Below are positions 18,332 to 26,076 of a stretch of 35,788 nt of DNA, in pieces. Position 1 is the stretch's first letter. Each line of letters begins with the position of its first letter. A program made the position numbers and the translations under genes. This DNA comes from CAZADS01 sp964483985 (GTDB lineage Bacteria; Pseudomonadota; Alphaproteobacteria; Thalassobaculales; Thalassobaculaceae): the NCBI GenBank assembly GCA_964483985.1, contig CAZADS010000034.1, forward strand, positions 1 through 35,788, in the 5' to 3' direction. The notes below the pieces were generated by a model, which worked only from the letters and a program-made list of their open reading frames with translations, was not told the DNA's origin and ran no database searches.

Positions 18332-19552
18332 CTTGGAGTGTAACCATTCGGCGCTTCCAACTCCCGCAGCTTGTCCCAGAGCTAGGCAGGCAGTCAAAAG
18401 ATAACCTCCGGTGGGAGCATCCCAATCTAACATTTCTCCAGCCATAAATATCCCTGGCAATGATTTAATCATAAGTTGAGCGTTCAAATTCTTAAATTTC
18501 ACCCCTCCTGCAGTACTAATGGACTCCGATAACGGGCGAGTTCGGAGCAAAGTGATTGGTAGATTTTTAATAGCTCGTGATAGGCCATCCATAGATTCAA
18601 AAGGTGGATAAGGTCCGCACTCTCTCAAGAGAGCAATTTTAACGCGATCAATATTCACGGTTTTTTTTAGGTGCGTGGCCCAAGAGCGTTTCGATTTGTA
18701 GGTAGACAGGCTTATTAATAATTTGGATAGAGGTCTATCTGGCGCAAGATCAATAGTAATCTTTGTTGGGCCATGTTTTTCGATATTAGCTCGAAGTGAA
18801 GAAGAAAGTGAGTAAATTGGGCCACCCTCTATCCCGTTTTTAGTTATTATGAAGTCGCCATTTAGAATTTGGGCATCGAACCGAACTCGGACCGATTTTA
18901 CTGCAGTACCAGCGAACTTTTCTAAAAAATATTTACTCCATCTCACATCGAAACCGCAATTAGCTGGTCGTAAAGGAGTGATTAAAATATTTTTATCACT
19001 CAAAATATTTTGCCATAGTCCATTACTACCTAGACGTGGCCAGCTAGCTCCACCTAGCGCAAGGATGGTTGCATCTGCTTGAAATATTTTTGTTCCTAAA
19101 GATGTGGCAAATTTTAATGATCCTTCTGACGTCCACCCAAACCATTCGTAGTTTAAATGTACAACTAGACCTTTGGCTTTCAGGTTTTTGACCCAAGCTC
19201 GTAGAAGAGGGGATGCTTTCATGCATTTTGGGAATACGAGGCCGGAAGACCCGATAAAAGTTTCTATTCCAAGCCCGTTGGCCCATTCTGTTACCGCAGA
19301 CGGTCCAAATTTTTTAAGATAAGGGGTGAGAACTGTTTTTTGATCTTTAAAGCGAGTTAAAAAGAGATCGAATTCTTCATCTTTAGTTAAATTCAGCCCA
19401 CTTTTTCCAGCCATTAGTAGTTTACGGCCTATGGACGGCTTTGCCTCGAATAGATCGACATCTACTCCGCTGCTCAGCAATGTTTGAGCAGCCATTAACC
19501 CAGCTGGACCCGACCCTATCACGGCCGCTCGATAGGAATTATTCTTTGTCAT
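18290..19552 (-). CDS. YhiN/TIGR03862-type FAD-dependent flavoprotein
   Basis: A 420-residue protein of the HI0933/YhiN family, FAD-binding with unknown reaction. The FAD dinucleotide motif is AVIGSGPAGLMAA (10-22), followed by LFEAKPSIGRKLLMAGKSGLNLT, which is diagnostic of the family. The C-terminal FAD contact GIFMAGEMLDWDAPTGGYLLTACLALGQAAG is also clear. The ribosome site before the ATG is weak. It overlaps the convergent LLM gene by 42 bases, so the two stop regions are read in both directions. Family is certain; function is not established for any close member that I know of. Confidence 0.93.
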   Translation of the reverse strand: MTKNNSYRAAVIGSGPAGLMAAQTLLSSGVDVDLFEAKPSIGRKLLMAGKSGLNLTKDEEFDLFLTRFKDQKTVLTPYLKKFGPSAVTEWANGLGIETFIGSSGLVFPKCMKASPLLRAWVKNLKAKGLVVHLNYEWFGWTSEGSLKFATSLGTKIFQADATILALGGASWPRLGSNGLWQNILSDKNILITPLRPANCGFDVRWSKYFLEKFAGTAVKSVRVRFDAQILNGDFIITKNGIEGGPIYSLSSSLRANIEKHGPTKITIDLAPDRPLSKLLISLSTYKSKRSWATHLKKTVNIDRVKIALLRECGPYPPFESMDGLSRAIKNLPITLLRTRPLSESISTAGGVKFKNLNAQLMIKSLPGIFMAGEMLDWDAPTGGYLLTACLALGQAAGVGSAEWLHSKSRNHRDKSRIMIK

Positions 19553-19741
19553 ATATGTTCTGTTAAGGAGTTCTCGAATTATCTTTTATTATCATGTCTA
19601 TCTGTAATTTGCTTTTTTTTTAAAATTAGAAATGGAGTTTTATAAAAATAGTCTGTTGAATTAGAGAATCGTCAAGATTTAAGATATAGAATACGTTTTA
19701 TACTTTTGACAATCCGCTTAATTTAAAAGAACGGAAACCTT

Positions 19742-20512
19742 ATGCCCCTATTGTATGAGAAGCTTGGTAATGTTGGATTAATCAGATTAAGCCGTCCTTC
19801 GGCTAGAAATTGTTGGGGGCAAGATTTCAGTGAGGGTCTTATATCTCGTTTTGAAACATTAGGAAAAGATAGAGATGTACATGTAGTGGTATTGACTGGC
19901 GATGAAAATGGGGGCGCATTTTCTGCTGGAGCAGATTTGAAAGACCCTAACACTCATACATTAAATTCAATGGAAGACTTTTTTGAACAAATACCAGCTT
20001 GGAGATCGTTTGCGGTGCGAGTATTGGATGGGTTTCATAAACCGGTTATAGCCGCTGTAAACGGATATGCTATAGGAATAGGGTGTATTTTGTCTTATTG
20101 CTGCGATCTGATCGTTGCGTCTGAGAGGGCTGTTTGGCGAAATCCTCAGGTTACGCTCGGTATTATGCCTGCTTTTGGAGGTTCCGTTCGTTTAGCGCGG
20201 TGGGTAGGTAAGGGACATGCTATGAAACTTGCTTTGGGTTTTCCTTTGAGTGCCGAAGAAGCTTATAAAATCGGATTAGCCCAATGGTTAGTACCTCATG
20301 ATGAACTGATTCCCCAAGTTTTAAAGATAGCTGAGGAAATTGCGTCTTTCCCACCTTTTGCTACGCAAATGGCTAAGGAATCCCTAAGCAGAGGCCTGAA
20401 TATTCCAAATATTGATGATGCGTCATGGGGTGATGTATATCGTTTTATGAGTCTTAGCTTAACTCAGGAAACTAAACAAAGGCACGATAGTTGGCGAAAT
20501 AGCAGGAAATAA
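19742..20512 (+). CDS. Enoyl-CoA hydratase/isomerase family protein lacking both hydratase glutamates
   Basis: A 256-residue crotonase-fold protein. The oxyanion-hole segments AFSAGADLKD (59-68) and GYAIGIGC (108-115) are present, so it should bind and activate an acyl-CoA thioester. The two glutamates of true enoyl-CoA hydratase (E144 and E164 of the rat enzyme) correspond to I116 and Q136, so hydration by the usual route is unlikely; isomerase, hydrolase, decarboxylase or non-catalytic roles remain. It is transcribed away from the flavoprotein gene and toward the sulfhydrylase fusion, and stands alone on its strand. No substrate can be named. Confidence 0.9.
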   Translation: MPLLYEKLGNVGLIRLSRPSARNCWGQDFSEGLISRFETLGKDRDVHVVVLTGDENGGAFSAGADLKDPNTHTLNSMEDFFEQIPAWRSFAVRVLDGFHKPVIAAVNGYAIGIGCILSYCCDLIVASERAVWRNPQVTLGIMPAFGGSVRLARWVGKGHAMKLALGFPLSAEEAYKIGLAQWLVPHDELIPQVLKIAEEIASFPPFATQMAKESLSRGLNIPNIDDASWGDVYRFMSLSLTQETKQRHDSWRNSRK

Positions 20513-20526
20513 ATAGAAATTACTTT

Positions 20527-22377
20527 CTATTTTAAACTTGCTGAAAAATGTAGTGCGCGCTCAAGGTCCAGAATAATATCGTCTATTGTTTCCAGTCCAA
20601 TGGACAATCGGATCACGTCATCTCCTGCACCTGCTGCCGTCCGCTGCTCCTCTGTTAATTGCCGATGAGTTGTTGATGCCGGATGAAGAATCAGTGATCG
20701 GGTATCTCCGATATTGGCTAAATGACTAAATAATTCACACTTTTGGACGCATTCGATCCCAGCTTCATAGCCCCCGACGATGCCGAATGTAAAAACAGAT
20801 CCCGCTCCTCTAGGTAGATATTGTTGCGCTAAATTATAATATGGAGAATCTGATAATCCAGCGTATGACACCCAGGACACAGCAGAATGTTGATCTAAAA
20901 ACTCTGCCACGGCTTGTGCGTTTTCGACGTGCCTTTTCATTCTAAGTGGTAATGTTTCAATTCCCATAATTGTTAAATATGCATTCATAGGTGCCATCGT
21001 AGGGCCAAGATCTCTAAGTCCAACAGCGTGGCCGTATGTCGTGAACGCTAGATCTCCAAAAGTCTCATAAAAAGTTAGGCCGTGATAGGCTGGTTCGGGT
21101 TGCGAAAGGGAGGGAAATTTATTGTTTTGAAACCAATTAAAGGTGCCTGAATCAACGACTGCACCTCCCATCGCATTACCGTGACCCGAAAGAAATTTCG
21201 TCGTCGAGTGAAGAACTATATCGGCTCCATGTTTTATAGGTTGGCAAAGATAAGGCGTTGCCATTGTATTATCTATTATCAAAGGGATGCCGATTTCGGA
21301 GGTAGTTTTTTTTAAGGCACCTATATCGGTTACGACACCCCCTGGATTGGCCAAAGACTCAGCAAATAAGGCTTTTACCCTCGGTTTATTTGCAATTGTT
21401 TTAAGGGTATCTAAATCGTCCATATCAACAAAATCGCAGTGCCAATCAAATTTCTTAAATGTTTTGCCAAATTGTGTGATTGACCCTCCATAGAGCTTGT
21501 TAGAAGCGACTATCCTGTCTCCAGGTTCCATTAAGGGTAAAAGAGCTAATAACTGGGCCGAGTGCCCAGAGGCGGTGCACGTAGTTCCTTTACCGTTTTC
21601 TAAACTGGCGATTCTTTCCTCTAACACTGATGTCGTGGGATTTGATAGTCGAGAATAAATATTACCAAACGTCTGCAAATTAAAAAGAGATGCAGCATGA
21701 TCAGCGTCGTCAAAAACATAAGCGGTAGTTTGGAAAATAGGGGTGGAACGTGCGCCAGTACTTGGATCAGGGGATGCCCCAGCATGGATGGCTCTGGTTT
21801 CAAATCCAGCCCTACCTTGATCTAAAAATTGTATGTCGTGAGTAGATAGTTTTGTAAGTTTTTCTGTAGTGCCAATAGGTCTCCGCTTGGACGAAATAAC
21901 ATGTGAATCAAAACCATGCCATGAGAGCTCGCCAAAGAGACGGGAAAATTCAATTTTTGGACAACGATCCATGACTACTCGAATACCATTCGCTTCCGCT
22001 CGCTTAGCGGCTTCTAAATTCACAACACCCAACTGCATCCAGACTATTTTTGCGCCGTGTTGGATAGCATCATCGCTTATTTGACCTGCCTCAGAGGAGT
22101 TACGAAATATATCAACCATATCAACGGTTTGCGGTAATTCCTCAAGATTGCTAAATACTGGTTCTCCGAGAATTTTCTGACCTAAAGCTCTAGGATTTAC
22201 AGGATAAATTCTGTAGCCTTTATGCTGAAGATATTTCATAGCAAAAAAGCTGGGACGATTCCAATTGGGGCTTGCACCCACCATTGCGATCGTCTTTACT
22301 TCAGATAGTATCTGTTTGATAAAAATATCTGGATAGGAATTATGATTAATTGGGTAGGGTTTATTGTTTTGTGTCAC
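20527..22377 (-). CDS. CoA-binding domain fused to O-acetylhomoserine sulfhydrylase
   Basis: A 616-residue two-domain protein. Residues 20-150 form a YccU-like CoA-binding Rossmann domain (TIAMVGASPNWNRPS, YPVNP, VWMQLG, VMDRCPKIE). After a linker, residues 188-616 form a complete Cys/Met-metabolism PLP enzyme: TRAIHAG, FQTTAYVF, SRLSNPTT, the cofactor stretch TASGHSAQ, and HSTTKFLSGHG with the PLP lysine K394. The second part matches O-acetylhomoserine aminocarboxypropyltransferase, which makes homocysteine from O-acetylhomoserine and sulfide. The sulfhydrylase alone is normally about 430 residues, so the N-terminal domain is a real extension in one uninterrupted frame. It starts two bases after the upstream enoyl-CoA hydratase-fold gene. 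Confidence 0.92.
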   Translation of the reverse strand: MTQNNKPYPINHNSYPDIFIKQILSEVKTIAMVGASPNWNRPSFFAMKYLQHKGYRIYPVNPRALGQKILGEPVFSNLEELPQTVDMVDIFRNSSEAGQISDDAIQHGAKIVWMQLGVVNLEAAKRAEANGIRVVMDRCPKIEFSRLFGELSWHGFDSHVISSKRRPIGTTEKLTKLSTHDIQFLDQGRAGFETRAIHAGASPDPSTGARSTPIFQTTAYVFDDADHAASLFNLQTFGNIYSRLSNPTTSVLEERIASLENGKGTTCTASGHSAQLLALLPLMEPGDRIVASNKLYGGSITQFGKTFKKFDWHCDFVDMDDLDTLKTIANKPRVKALFAESLANPGGVVTDIGALKKTTSEIGIPLIIDNTMATPYLCQPIKHGADIVLHSTTKFLSGHGNAMGGAVVDSGTFNWFQNNKFPSLSQPEPAYHGLTFYETFGDLAFTTYGHAVGLRDLGPTMAPMNAYLTIMGIETLPLRMKRHVENAQAVAEFLDQHSAVSWVSYAGLSDSPYYNLAQQYLPRGAGSVFTFGIVGGYEAGIECVQKCELFSHLANIGDTRSLILHPASTTHRQLTEEQRTAAGAGDDVIRLSIGLETIDDIILDLERALHFSASLK

Positions 22378-22379
22378 GA

Positions 22380-23180
22380 CTATTTACCTTGCCAAATCGG
22401 AGTACGCTTCTGGATGAAAGCATTTATCCCTTCGTTTGCATCCTGAGCGAGCATATTTTGAGTCATAACTTCGCCTGTGTAACGATAAGCATCTGCTAGC
22501 GGCATTTCAGCTTGTTTATAAAATGCCTGCTTTCCAATTTTGACGACTAAGGGGGATTTAGCAGTGATAGTCTCGGCGACCATTTGAATAGTTTCTGCTA
22601 GTATCCCTGCAGGCACAGCTTGATTGATTAGGCCAATTTTTTCAGCTGTGTCAGCGTCTATAAGTTCACCTAAGAGTAACATTTCCATCATTTTTTTTCT
22701 TGGAATTTTTCGGGAGACAGCGACCATAGGAGTAGAACAAAATAAACCGATATTTACTCCGGGCGTTGCAAATGTTGCATCTTTTGCAGCGAAGGCGAGG
22801 TCGCAGGTTGCAACAAGTTGACAGCCTGCTGCTGCTGCCGTCCCATGAACTTGTGCAATTACTGGTTGTGGCAGATTCAATATTGTTTGCATTAGTATTG
22901 AGCACTGGTCGAAGAAATTTTTAAAAAAAGTTTCGTTACGATTGGCTTGCATTTGTTTGAGATCATGTCCGGCGCAGAATCCGGCTCCTGCACCTTTTAG
23001 AACCACTATTTTTATTTTGCTGTCATTCTTAATTTCGTTTAGAGCCTTTTGTAATGCAGTCATAAGTTCAACGGAAAGGGCATTATAGGCGTGGGGTCGA
23101 TTTAGCGTTAGCCAGGCTATTTCGTTATTGTCATAACGTAAAACGATCTCGCCTAAAGGAGTTTCCGCCGATAACGTCAT
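22380..23180 (-). CDS. Enoyl-CoA hydratase family protein, ECHDC3-like
   Basis: A 266-residue crotonase-fold protein. Oxyanion segments FCAGHDLKQM and HGTAAAAGCQL are clear. HGTAAAAGCQLVATCDLAFA followed by FATPGVNIG is typical of the branch that includes human ECHDC3. At the two hydratase glutamate positions it has Q (GCQL) and G (TPGVN), so classical hydratase activity is not expected. GAGGAAAA lies about eight bases before the ATG. The stop is two bases before the start of the CoA-binding/sulfhydrylase fusion, so the two form an operon; a link between acyl-CoA chemistry and homocysteine formation is implied by position only. Confidence 0.92.
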   Translation of the reverse strand: MTLSAETPLGEIVLRYDNNEIAWLTLNRPHAYNALSVELMTALQKALNEIKNDSKIKIVVLKGAGAGFCAGHDLKQMQANRNETFFKNFFDQCSILMQTILNLPQPVIAQVHGTAAAAGCQLVATCDLAFAAKDATFATPGVNIGLFCSTPMVAVSRKIPRKKMMEMLLLGELIDADTAEKIGLINQAVPAGILAETIQMVAETITAKSPLVVKIGKQAFYKQAEMPLADAYRYTGEVMTQNMLAQDANEGINAFIQKRTPIWQGK

Positions 23181-23488
23181 AAAAATTTTCCTCAGGTTAC
23201 GAGTTTGATAATGGTTTTTGATTTTCTATGTTATCGGTATAAAATATCACGCCTAATGAGAGTAAACTAGTTCACTTCAAACCGCTGTTTATTTTATGCT
23301 TAAACACAGTATAACGCCAATGCTGCAAACTGAATATCTACCGTCCTTTGCATAAGAAAAGAAAATCGATAATCGGATTTTAAAAATAGAACTAAACGAC
23401 CATTGTCATATATTGCAACATCTTAAGAGTAACATTTTTGTCACTTTATCATTAAATGAATTTCAAAGGTAAGTTCTCTCATAAGCAT
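23181..23488. other. Intergenic region between glnK and the ECHDC3-like gene
   Basis: 308 AT-rich bases. It should contain the promoter of the two-gene operon to its left on the minus strand. A short hairpin AAGCA/TGCTT overlaps the glnK stop but has no T run. I see no gene. Confidence 0.4.
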
Positions 23489-23827
23489 CTAAAGTGCTTC
23501 GTCGCCTTCCTCACCGGTTCGAATTCGAATGGCACGGGACGTGTCAATAACAAAGATTTTTCCATCACCAATTCGACTGGTATTAGCGGCCGAGGTAATT
23601 GCCTCGATAGCTTGATCTTCGAGTTCATCATTCACAACCACTTCAATTTTTATCTTTGGAACGAAATGCACTTCATATTCCGCTCCTCTATAAATTTCTT
23701 TATGCCCCCCTTGGCGTCCATATCCCTGCACCTCGCTCGCAGTCATACCAGTTACACCAACTTTAGCAAGTTCAGACCTTACCTCGTCTAATCGGTGCGG
23801 TTGGACTATTGCAATAATCATCTTCAT
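23489..23827 (-). CDS. glnK: Nitrogen regulatory P-II protein
   Basis: A 112-residue P-II signal protein, of exactly the usual length. The T-loop YGRQGGHKEIYRGAEYEV carries the uridylylation tyrosine Y51; the B-loop/ATP segment TSRIGDGKIFVID and the C-terminal TGEEGDEAL are intact. It senses 2-oxoglutarate and ATP/ADP and, next to amtB, would plug the ammonium channel when nitrogen is plentiful. I name it glnK from its partner gene; GlnB cannot be separated from GlnK by sequence alone. AGGAAGGAA lies about eight bases before the ATG. It follows amtB after 81 bases that contain a hairpin. Confidence 0.95.
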   Translation of the reverse strand: MKMIIAIVQPHRLDEVRSELAKVGVTGMTASEVQGYGRQGGHKEIYRGAEYEVHFVPKIKIEVVVNDELEDQAIEAITSAANTSRIGDGKIFVIDTSRAIRIRTGEEGDEAL

Positions 23828-23860
23828 TAAATATTCCTTCCTGCATTAATAAGAATGAGA

Positions 23861-23895
23861 ATGGCAGAGGCAATTATGTTATCGCCTTCTGCCAT
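23861..23895 (-). promoter_or_regulatory. Hairpin between amtB and glnK
   Basis: ATGGCAGAAGGC pairs with GCCTCTGCCAT (eleven pairs with one bulged base) around a 12-base loop. It is followed on the minus strand by a weak T-rich stretch, not a full T run. It could be a partial terminator, an RNA-processing or stability element setting the amtB:glnK ratio. Confidence 0.4.
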
Positions 23896-23908
23896 CCCCC
23901 GTTAGATT

Positions 23909-25222
23909 TTAATTTAAATCGTAACCTCGTTCTCCGTGACCACTAATATCAAGACCGTCAAGTTCTTCTTCTTCGCTTGCTCGAAGACCAACCGTTCCCG
24001 CTACCACTTTTGCGATAATCCAGGTCAAGACTGCTGATAATACTACTACAGAGACTACGCCTATTAGTTGTACTATAAATTGACTTCCCATGGTGGTATT
24101 TTCCGCTAATCCCATACCACCGAGGCTTGCTGCGGCGAAAAACGCCACTAATAATGTGCCGAGAACTCCGCCAACGCCGTGAACGGCAAATACATCTAAG
24201 GAATCGTCAATCTTGAATTTTTGTCTAATCCAGATGGTAGCAAAATAACAAACGATACCGGCTGCAACGCCTATTACTACAGCGCCCAACGGCCCAACGA
24301 AGCCAGAAGCTGGTGTGATAGATGCAAGGCCAGCGATCGTCCCGGTTACCATACCTACTACAGTTGGTTTTCCCATTCTGTACCACTCTATAAGCGCCCA
24401 AACTAAAGAGGCAACAGCGGCAGAGATATGCGTTACCAACATAGCCATTCCAGCTCCCCCATCTGCGGCCAACGCACTACCAGCGTTAAAGCCAAACCAT
24501 CCAACCCAAAGCATGCAGGCGCCGGCAACCGTCATTCCTGGGTTGTGTGGGGGGCGAATATCGCCAGGAAAGCCCCGCCTAGGACCAAGGACTACGGCTA
24601 AAACTAGTGCAGACACTCCAGCGGTAGTATGTACGACAATGCCGCCAGCAAAGTCCATTACTCCCATTTCGGCCAGCCAACCACCTCCCCAGACCCAGTG
24701 ACAGGCGGGGGCGTAGACGAGAATGAGCCAAAGTAAGGTGAATAATAATACACCGGGAAATTTAATTCGTTCGGGGAAAGCACCCACAATCAAGGCAGGA
24801 GTGATGATAGCAAATGTCATTTGAAACGTAAAGAAAACGGACTCCGGTATAGTTCCTGAAAGGGTATCTTTTCCGACACCGGAGAGAAATACTTTGCCTA
24901 GTCCGCCAATATAAGCATTCGCGCTGCCACCGTCGCTAAAAGCTAAGCTATATACTAATATTAACCAAGCCACTGAGGCTAGACAAGCGATTGCAAAGCA
25001 GTGCATCAAGACTGAAAGGACATTTTTTGATCGAACTAATCCACCGTAAAACAGAGCTAAACCTGGTAAAGTCATGAATAGTACCAGTGCAGTAGCGGTA
25101 ATTATCCAGGCCGTGTCACCGCTGTTTAATTCGTCAGCGGCGACAGCCATTTTACTTATCGACATTGATAAGAATAGAGCCGTTGCCGCTACTCCTCCTT
25201 GGGCTAAGCGACGAAAATTCAT
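23909..25222 (-). CDS. amtB: Ammonium transporter
   Basis: An inner-membrane ammonium channel. With the ATG at 25220-25222 the protein is 437 residues: a cleavable signal-like segment (about 1-29, ending SKMAVAA-D) as in E. coli AmtB, then eleven membrane helices. The twin histidines of the pore are H198 (IVVHTTAG) and H348 (FAVHGVGG); D190 is the conserved aspartate before the first. The cytoplasmic tail ends ASEEEELDGLDISGHGERGYDLN. The longest frame starts at a TTG (25249), but GAGGGG at 25232-25237, nine bases before the ATG, would then be coding, so the ATG is preferred. glnK follows, the reverse of the frequent glnK-amtB order. Confidence 0.96.
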   Translation of the reverse strand: MNFRRLAQGGVAATALFLSMSISKMAVAADELNSGDTAWIITATALVLFMTLPGLALFYGGLVRSKNVLSVLMHCFAIACLASVAWLILVYSLAFSDGGSANAYIGGLGKVFLSGVGKDTLSGTIPESVFFTFQMTFAIITPALIVGAFPERIKFPGVLLFTLLWLILVYAPACHWVWGGGWLAEMGVMDFAGGIVVHTTAGVSALVLAVVLGPRRGFPGDIRPPHNPGMTVAGACMLWVGWFGFNAGSALAADGGAGMAMLVTHISAAVASLVWALIEWYRMGKPTVVGMVTGTIAGLASITPASGFVGPLGAVVIGVAAGIVCYFATIWIRQKFKIDDSLDVFAVHGVGGVLGTLLVAFFAAASLGGMGLAENTTMGSQFIVQLIGVVSVVVLSAVLTWIIAKVVAGTVGLRASEEEELDGLDISGHGERGYDLN

Positions 25223-25231
25223 TTTAAATAT

Positions 25232-25237
25232 CCCCTC
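25232..25237 (-). promoter_or_regulatory. Ribosome binding site that decides the amtB start
   Basis: GAGGGG on the minus strand, nine bases before the ATG at 25220-25222. It lies inside the longer TTG-started frame and supports the shorter protein with a normal signal segment. Confidence 0.7.
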
Positions 25238-25270
25238 ATTTGCGCTCAATTGATTTTTTGAACATAACTA

Positions 25271-25288
25271 AGTTTGCACAGTTTGCAA
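25271..25288. repeat. Tandem 9-base repeat upstream of amtB
   Basis: AGTTTGCAC is followed directly by AGTTTGCAA, 49-66 bases upstream of the amtB ATG. On the minus strand the same bases read close to a sigma-54 promoter (TGG...TGCA) but with one base too many between the GG and GC elements. Possible regulator or polymerase site. Confidence 0.35.
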
Positions 25289-25303
25289 CCACTTTAAGGG
25301 CAT

Positions 25304-25320
25304 TGCCTAATTAATAGGCA
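25304..25320. promoter_or_regulatory. Perfect inverted repeat between amtB and the HAD gene
   Basis: TGCCTA-ATTAA-TAGGCA, a six-base perfect palindrome with a five-base AT spacer, in the divergent gap. It is a candidate operator for amtB or for the HAD gene at 25358. Confidence 0.35.
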
Positions 25321-25357
25321 GACGTGACCTGGGATTACTATTGGTATATAAAGAAAT

Positions 25358-26002
25358 ATGGATTTCGATTTAATAATCTTTGACTGCGATGGGGTACTTG
25401 TGGATAGCGAACCGATAGGGAACCGCTTGATCGCCGACGCATTGACGGAGGCCGGGTTGCCAATATCTGCTGATAACGCGTTAGACCAATTTCTAGGTGG
25501 AAAATTAACCTTGATCAAAGAAGAGGTAGAAAAGAAACTCAATAAAACTTTGTCAGAAAACTGGGTTGAAAATATATACGAAAAACAATTCGCTGAATTT
25601 CGGAAAAAGCTCTTAAAAATACCGGGGATCGATGAAGTATTGGACTTTATAGAATCAACCGGCACACCAATTTGCGTTGGTTCAAATGGACCACCTAACA
25701 AGATGGAAGTATCCTTGGGTGTTACCGGTTTGATCGATAAATTTAGGGGTAGAATTTTTTCCGCAGATCATGTTGGAGCAGCTAAACCTGCTCCGGATTT
25801 ATATCTCTTTTGTGCTCGGCAAATGGGGGTTATTCCATCTCGGTGCCTGGTGATTGAAGATAGTCCTCGTGGCGCAATGGCTGGAGTATCAGCGGGAATG
25901 ACCGTATACGGGTACGCTGGGGGCACGGACGCCGATAAACTAACGGAGGCCGGTTGTTCCGCAGTATTTGAAAACATGAAAGACCTGATAGGTTTACTAT
26001 AG
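25358..26002 (+). CDS. HAD-IA family phosphatase (beta-phosphoglucomutase/phosphoglycolate phosphatase-like)
   Basis: A 214-residue HAD hydrolase with an alpha-helical cap. Motif I is FDCDGVLVDSEP with nucleophile D9 and acid/base D11; motif II is the serine of VGSNGP; motif III is the lysine of AAKPAPDLYL; motif IV is VIEDSPRG. The VDSEP cap entry is typical of the phosphoglycolate phosphatase and beta-phosphoglucomutase branch that acts on sugar or small-molecule phosphates. The ribosome site is weak (AAAGAAAT). It is divergent from amtB with a 135-base gap and convergent with the Zn dehydrogenase gene. The substrate is unknown. Confidence 0.9.
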   Translation: MDFDLIIFDCDGVLVDSEPIGNRLIADALTEAGLPISADNALDQFLGGKLTLIKEEVEKKLNKTLSENWVENIYEKQFAEFRKKLLKIPGIDEVLDFIESTGTPICVGSNGPPNKMEVSLGVTGLIDKFRGRIFSADHVGAAKPAPDLYLFCARQMGVIPSRCLVIEDSPRGAMAGVSAGMTVYGYAGGTDADKLTEAGCSAVFENMKDLIGLL

Positions 26003-26076
26003 TTAGGACTAAAATTTTAACGGCAAAGCTTGATACCTTTAATTTCAAATGCCAATTCGTTTATTTTAGATTGGAC

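Noticed and set aside
25223..25249. TTG at 25249 as start of amtB
   Set aside because: It would place nine residues before a normal signal segment and bury the GAGGGG ribosome site.
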